Source: Gigantopelta aegis
Lineage: Eukaryota > Mollusca > Gastropoda > Neomphalida > Peltospiridae
DNA length: 64,000 nucleotides
Direction: 5' to 3'
Assembly (NCBI RefSeq): GCF_016097555.1
Contig: NW_024533068.1
Coordinates: 34,803-98,802, forward strand
Shown here: positions 58,997 to 64,000 of the stretch, piece by piece
Layout of the letters: the number at the start of each line of letters is the position of its first letter
Position numbering within the stretch: position 1 is the first letter of the stretch
Translations under genes and position numbers: made by a program
Notes under the pieces: model-generated
What the model saw: only the letters and a program-made list of their open reading frames with translations
Database searches by the model: none
What the model was told of the DNA's origin: nothing

Positions 58997-61900
58997 TTAT
59001 ACAAGATTAGCAAGTGCTGTAGCAAAGGCTTTGTATTGGAGTGAATGGAGCTTGATAATCTAATATAAAACTGCCATTTTCTATCCTTCCAAAACTGAAG
59101 GACCTATTATGAGTGAAGAGAGAGAGAGAGAAAGTGAATGAGCTGTTTACAAAACTTGTCAGTTAGTATTATAAAACTTAATAGTTTTAGACTAGATGCA
59201 AGATGGTGAAGCCATATTATCTCTTTCCCATGAACACATCAAACTATATTGGGTGGGAGGGTTTTACTTACTCGATATAACACCCACTAGTTATGATATA
59301 ATTATACATAACCACATATACATTTACAATACATGCACCACAATGACTACTCTATTCAACTAGTATGGGAACATATAAACATGACTGGGCCCACTTTGTC
59401 CTTGATTTAATACTAGTGTTGTCATAGTTAAATATAGTGAAGCCAGTTATAAAGAAATATAAGGACTAAATAAAGGATGGGTGACATTCTTTAGAGCAAT
59501 ATGGACCAAAACAATCCCATGTATACACACTATATCATGTACACATTATCCTTTTGGGGTCCCTGTCTTTACTATAAACATGATAGATTCACGTAACCTG
59601 TTCTGATTCCATTAAGGTTGAAAGTTTTAGCAATTTGGTTGTGACACGCCCCCTCCAAAGTCAAGTGATAGATCATATTGCTGTTCATTCCATGTTGGTG
59701 TCTTGCTGTGTATTACTAATGGAGTTGATGGACTTGAAGGTCTGGAGCAGGAATGCTAGAATCTGTTGTTGTTGGCGAGTTTCCGCTAATTCTTCTAATG
59801 AACTGAGGATATCAAGATATAATCAGATTCTAAAAAAGCCACTGGTATCATTTGATACAAATATCTTCAGATGCAGAATCATACCAGAGTCATCTTCAGT
59901 TACTGGGAAGATGAAACAATACTTTACCGAGGTTGTATGATGTAAAATGATTTCTTTATTGTAATGCTACCTTGATCCACTAGGCAACAAAGGGTTAAGA
60001 TTTGATATACGAAAATTTAGATGCAATAATGTGAGAACTGACCTCAGCCCAAGTGTCTGGAAGATGTAGAGTTTACCCTGAATTGACGACTGTCCCTCTA
60101 CAGTACTTGTCTGTTAGGATGTGTATTCGAGGGTGTTTCTCCCATCATCTCTTTACATGCCAATTGGAATAACAGAATGCGGTATTGAGTGAGTTATGGA
60201 ATCAGGATTGATCAGCATTACACAACGTAATGGGGAATGTGTTCCATGAAAAAAAAACCACTCGCTCCTAGCTCTAGAGTAGATCTTGGGGCGTGTCCTC
60301 TGGGAGAGTCCAGGAGTGTGAGGTAAAGTATCCGAACAAGAAAAATGATGTAGGCAGAGATATTTGTAAAACTCAGGTCGAATTTTACTGTTTCGGCGTG
60401 TAGCTTCTAATATTGGTACAAGCGTTCCTAGATGTTCTACGTAGAGTGTTTATTGAGATGGGTGTCTTGTGGTACGTTTGTGTTATAGTATTGGCTGAAA
60501 AAGATTTGTAGCATTGAAGGTATAAGTGTGCAATAAATACGATGTGTTTTGGGGGAGGAGGATGAGAGACGTAGTCAAGTAGATTGTTATCTCTTGGTAC
60601 ATGACCCTATGACAAAAAAATAATAGCTGATTTTTAACATCAACAGTCTGTGATTAGTTTATTTAACTAATGTAGACTTCACACAACTAAAATGACACTC
60701 TAACAAATTAATTTGATATCATAGCTGTAGTAAAACCTGTTCACATATGTAGACATCAGATGTTATGATCAGATGTTGTATTGTATGCTATACAATTACT
60801 TAGATTATATTTGTTTTTTAAATACCAAAGATTCTTCACACTAAGAGGTTGATCAACACATGTTAAATGAAGTATGAAAACAACAGACATTGTCCAAAAA
60901 CCTTGTCAATAGATATGATTAGTCCCAATAGAAAGTTTTGACAGAAAGGAGGTTTGAGGTTTGTTAGTGGCTTCCCTAGCAACAGCTGGTTTTGATGGCC
61001 CACACAAAAGTTGAAGCCATAATAGATTATTCATATTTTAAAGTAGTCCCCTTAACATTATGTCAACATATTCTGATGTCCACTTGGCATCTACCTAGTT
61101 TCCTGACAAGACTGTCAACATCAAATTAATGATGTATTCTTACCTCTCCACTTCAATATTATTGCCAAAAATTATTATTAATAATGCAATATAAACATAC
61201 ATTTATTATACCAGACATGGTCTTTGGTGGCAGACACCAAAAGAGCTTCTATTTAACCTACCAAAAACAAATGCTCAGCCTACTAGTATCAAATTACACT
61301 AAACTTTACATGTAAAAACATTTATCTGTTTAAACTATGCAGTCAATGTTAAAATGAATAACTCACTCATGAACTATTTTTACCTTAATTAATTGATGAG
61401 AAGGTCTCAGCAATGCCAATTTAAATCGTCGGTAACAACAAGGTCCAAAACTTGTTCTTGTTATTAAGACCGGCAGCAATAACAGATTTTGTTAAGTCTT
61501 GTAATGTTGGTATTGATCTTTGAATATTTTTATAGTGTGCAAGAATGTAGTGGTAGCTACAAACAGTTTGCTGTCTTCATGAGCCAGCTAATGGCAGTAC
61601 ACAGGATCCTAGGGGGGGGGGGGGGGGGGGGAGGAGAGTGTGAGGTAAGTCAGATGTTAAAATAACACATGAAATGATTTTAGAATTTACACGACTGTCA
61701 AAAAAACTTTCATCTTATCAGATCAAGGCAAGACATGACTACTATAAAGACTTGTTGCCATAAGAACCACTAACTTAATTATGTAGTCTAAAGACTGACA
61801 TAACATAATATTTAGGTCCAAAGCTGTTGGTCAAACTTTATCCTGACTAACAGGATATAGAGACCTTTAACTGATTTCAATAACAACTAGGAACTAATGA

Positions 61901-63436
61901 GCTCACATTCTAAGGAGACAAAGTTGAACCAACAACAACATGATTGATACTATAATAATTTGTACTTTAACCTATAATTATATATATATATATATATATA
62001 CATAGCATATATATATAATATATATACATATATAACTATATAATGTGTACTACATACATATATTTCTTAGAATAACTAAAACATTAAAATTGTGTATGCG
62101 ACTAAATTGAACACCTATGTCCTCTAATTACACAGATGGTAGTATAAATACATCAAGTACAAATTACTACTACATCAAATAATAATTACTACTTTCATTG
62201 TTGTCTCCTGACTATTATTAATCATAACATCAACTATAATAAATCTATTTCGTTTTTCATTCTAACACACACACACACCCTAACCACACAAGTTAAGGAG
62301 GGTCACACAGCGTATAATGATGGGTGTGTAATTTACCTTGGTATCCAATGGGTAATGTAAAGAGGATTGACCTGATGGCTGAAAGAAACGAACTGTTGAA
62401 ATGCCTTGACTTTTTACGAAGACCAATACAGCAAGAATTGATCCGTTATCACTCCCAACCATTTTCCCATCAATTAATCCATTCTTATAATAGTAGCTTG
62501 CTGATCACCACAAGAATTCATTAATACAACTTTTCCATTACGCAAATAAGAGACACTAACGAACATTTTGTTTATCTTCATTGCCCTCTAATATTCCAGC
62601 TGATGACAGGGGCTTTTCTTTAATTGCTTTCTTCACCTGGGGTACACGTACCCATTGTAAACCAATAATACCAATACAGGTAATACTTCTGTAGTAGATA
62701 CTAATGAACCATTACTGAAGGGCATCTAACTCAATGAGTTTCACCAATACTACTTCCTACTACAATACGGTGAATCGTCAGGACTCCATGTTGAACTTAA
62801 CAACGTAGATGGCTGAGTATGATTAGAGGGTGTGGTTACAAAAGAACCAATGTTCAACTGACGACCCATATTCTTCTTCCAAATCTGTACCCACTAACAC
62901 ATAACCATCAACATATGTAATGAGGACTTTCGATCCATCATGACTCCATTGGAAGTCACTTATTTGACTACCTCGATTATTAACGAGTTCCATATAGATC
63001 GGGCCATTATGATTTTTTCTCCACACAATAACTGTTCTGACGAGTCACAAGTTTGCTATCTTGTCTAATAAAGGATTCCAACGTACAATTGTTACCTAAA
63101 AATGAGTGAGTTTTAATAAAATATGATGTGTAAACAGATGGTTATAGAACATAATATAATTAGACAAACTCCTATATGTAATTTTAGTTACCCTCATGAG
63201 AATGTTCTCTAAAGTTTAAAGTTTCTACGCATTCCTTGTCTATTAAGAGTAGGTCGGGTTGTTCATCACTTGCTGGTAACTCTATGTCTTCTGCTAACTC
63301 GGTATATGTCACACCAACTGTGTTAGCCGTGTTACCAAGACTAACCATCCATATTTCAAGTTCCCTTTCCACATAAACCACTGAACAGATCCGCATCCAG
63401 CTTTACCGGTCGAACTGCGATCGAACATAGCATCAT
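58997..63436 (-). CDS. TULP4: Tubby-like protein 4 (TULP4/TUSP)
   Basis: TULP4 combines N-terminal WD repeats, a SOCS-box region and a C-terminal tubby domain and is thought to act with cullin ligases. From N to C: LGNTANTVGVTYTELAED and ECVETLNFREHSHEGN (63184-63330), VTIVRWNPLLDKIATCDSSE (about 63035-63095), VWRKNHNGPIYMELVNNRGS with QISDFQWSHDGSKVLITYVD and GYVLVG (62870-63025), SDNGSILAVL with STVRFFQPSGQSSLHYPLDT (62330-62460), then beyond a long intron LYVEHLGTLVPILEATRRNS with KIRPEFYKY (about 60360-60450). The tubby part has IHSKTPTWNEQQYDLSLDFG (about 59640-59705) and FGRIENGSFILDYQAPFTPI with QAFATALANL (about 59005-59095), ending TAA at 58997. The long linker of vertebrate TULP4 is missing or much reduced. 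Several frame changes. The start at 63436 is tentative. Confidence 0.9.
60615..62275 (-). other. Long TULP4 intron or unread linker
   Basis: No exon is supported on either strand in this 1.6-kb stretch. It contains a G20 run (61612-61631) and TA microsatellites near 61977-62040. A weakly conserved linker exon could be hidden here. Confidence 0.5.
61612..61631. repeat. G20 homopolymer
   Basis: Twenty consecutive G followed by AGGAGAG. The true length is uncertain in a long-read assembly. Confidence 0.9.
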
Positions 63437-64000
63437 TATCTCGGTAGTTTCGTCTAAGAGCTTCGCTCGGTAACAATACTTACAATCGCTTCAAAAGAAG
63501 TGCAGTAACTTTTTTACTCAATCCTAGCGCTAATCGTCTCTTCAAATTGTACTTTATACCTCAAGGAATTGTCTACATATTTGTGGTTAGGACAACGTAA
63601 TAGCCCAACCCACAGTTGTGTACAGTAATAGACATCTATACTTTAGCTGTGACTGTTATTGTTTAGTGTTAATAGAACTATTGACTGGCACCATTATCAG
63701 ATATGACTGGTTTGCAAACAGTCTGTACATGTAAATGAGTTGATCAAAGCAAAGCCCTGGCCAGATACATTAACACTTCACTTGAAATCACATTTTTTGA
63801 ATTAACAGATATATAATATCAAAAGAGTGTAGAACATTCATATTTTAAGTGTGACAAAATGTGTGTTAAACTTAAGAGACAAGTGATAAAAGTAGTTAGA
63901 CTTTAAATGAACAGAACCCACTTCAAACAAAGTCGCTTTTAGACATAGCCACTATTGATTATAGTACCTAAATTAGTATTAAAGAGGGATAATTGGTACT
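63437..64000. other. Upstream of TULP4, no gene seen
   Basis: The first 150 bases are locally GC-richer (GCGATCG, AGCGCTAATCG) and probably hold the TULP4 promoter and leader. Beyond 63600 I see AT-rich sequence with no supported exon on either strand. Confidence 0.45.

Noticed and set aside
58649-59025. Tyr/Val/Cys-rich open frames on both strands
   Set aside because: Produced by the 20-bp tandem repeat; the lower part overlaps the TULP4 3' end.
59635-59940. Forward open frame of 101 codons
   Set aside because: Antisense of TULP4 tubby-domain exons; the reverse strand reads the WNEQQYDLSLDFG motif.

Overview
The window is nuclear DNA from an early-branching animal. A demosponge is my best guess: the DNA is AT-rich, genes are packed tightly on both strands, most introns are 40-100 bases with GT/AG ends, and recognisable animal genes (ATM, ASCC3, TULP4, DCAF17, CHAF1B, RMI1, TMEM230, GPN2, HDHD3, a CEP126-like gene, a TRPA-type channel) sit beside EGF/CUB and receptor-like genes I cannot name. 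The species is inference. Nearly every gene can be read only by changing frame within exons, often at homopolymers. This looks like uncorrected long-read error, so isolated frameshifts should not be taken as pseudogenisation. All identifications come from reading translated exons against remembered family sequences; none was searched.

Layout. 1-1.6 kb (-): intronless amidohydrolase-3 enzyme running off the left edge. 2.0-3.5 kb (+): RMI1. 3.5-3.9 kb: tandem repeats. 4.5-6.4 kb (-): unidentified beta-propeller-like gene. 6.5-7.8 kb (+): two unidentified small genes. 8.0-8.4 kb (+): TMEM230. 8.55-14.4 kb (+): ankyrin-TRPA channel. 14.57-24.47 kb (-): complete ASCC3 helicase. 24.5-32.8 kb: a rearranged region with two direct copies of a block carrying DCAF17 exons, a GC-rich element and the start of HDHD3, a third copy of the HDHD3 first exon beside ASCC3, and an EGF/CUB gene in between; the more complete DCAF17 (-) and HDHD3 (+) lie at 29.4-32.7 kb, followed by tRNA-Lys(UUU). 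33.0-34.0 kb (-): GPN2. 34.1-36.4 kb (+): CEP126-like. 36.5-38.5 kb (-): CHAF1B. 38.6-40.1 kb (+): secreted Cys-rich protein. 40.2-41.2 kb (-): coiled-coil protein with repeated FxxWL motifs. 41.5-44.3 kb (+): single-pass receptor-like protein. 44.85-58.65 kb (+): ATM. 59.0-63.4 kb (-): TULP4.

Genes are often divergent pairs with starts 40-400 bases apart (amidohydrolase/RMI1, ASCC3/HDHD3-like, GPN2/CEP126, CHAF1B/secreted protein, coiled-coil/receptor), implying shared bidirectional promoters. Four neighbours act in genome maintenance (RMI1, ASCC3, CHAF1B, ATM), but nothing shows that they are co-regulated. The parts most worth a second look are the duplicated 25.6-31.8 kb region with its GC-rich element, the repeat that copies a splice donor in ASCC3, the perfect 48-bp palindrome, and the unrecognised receptor.
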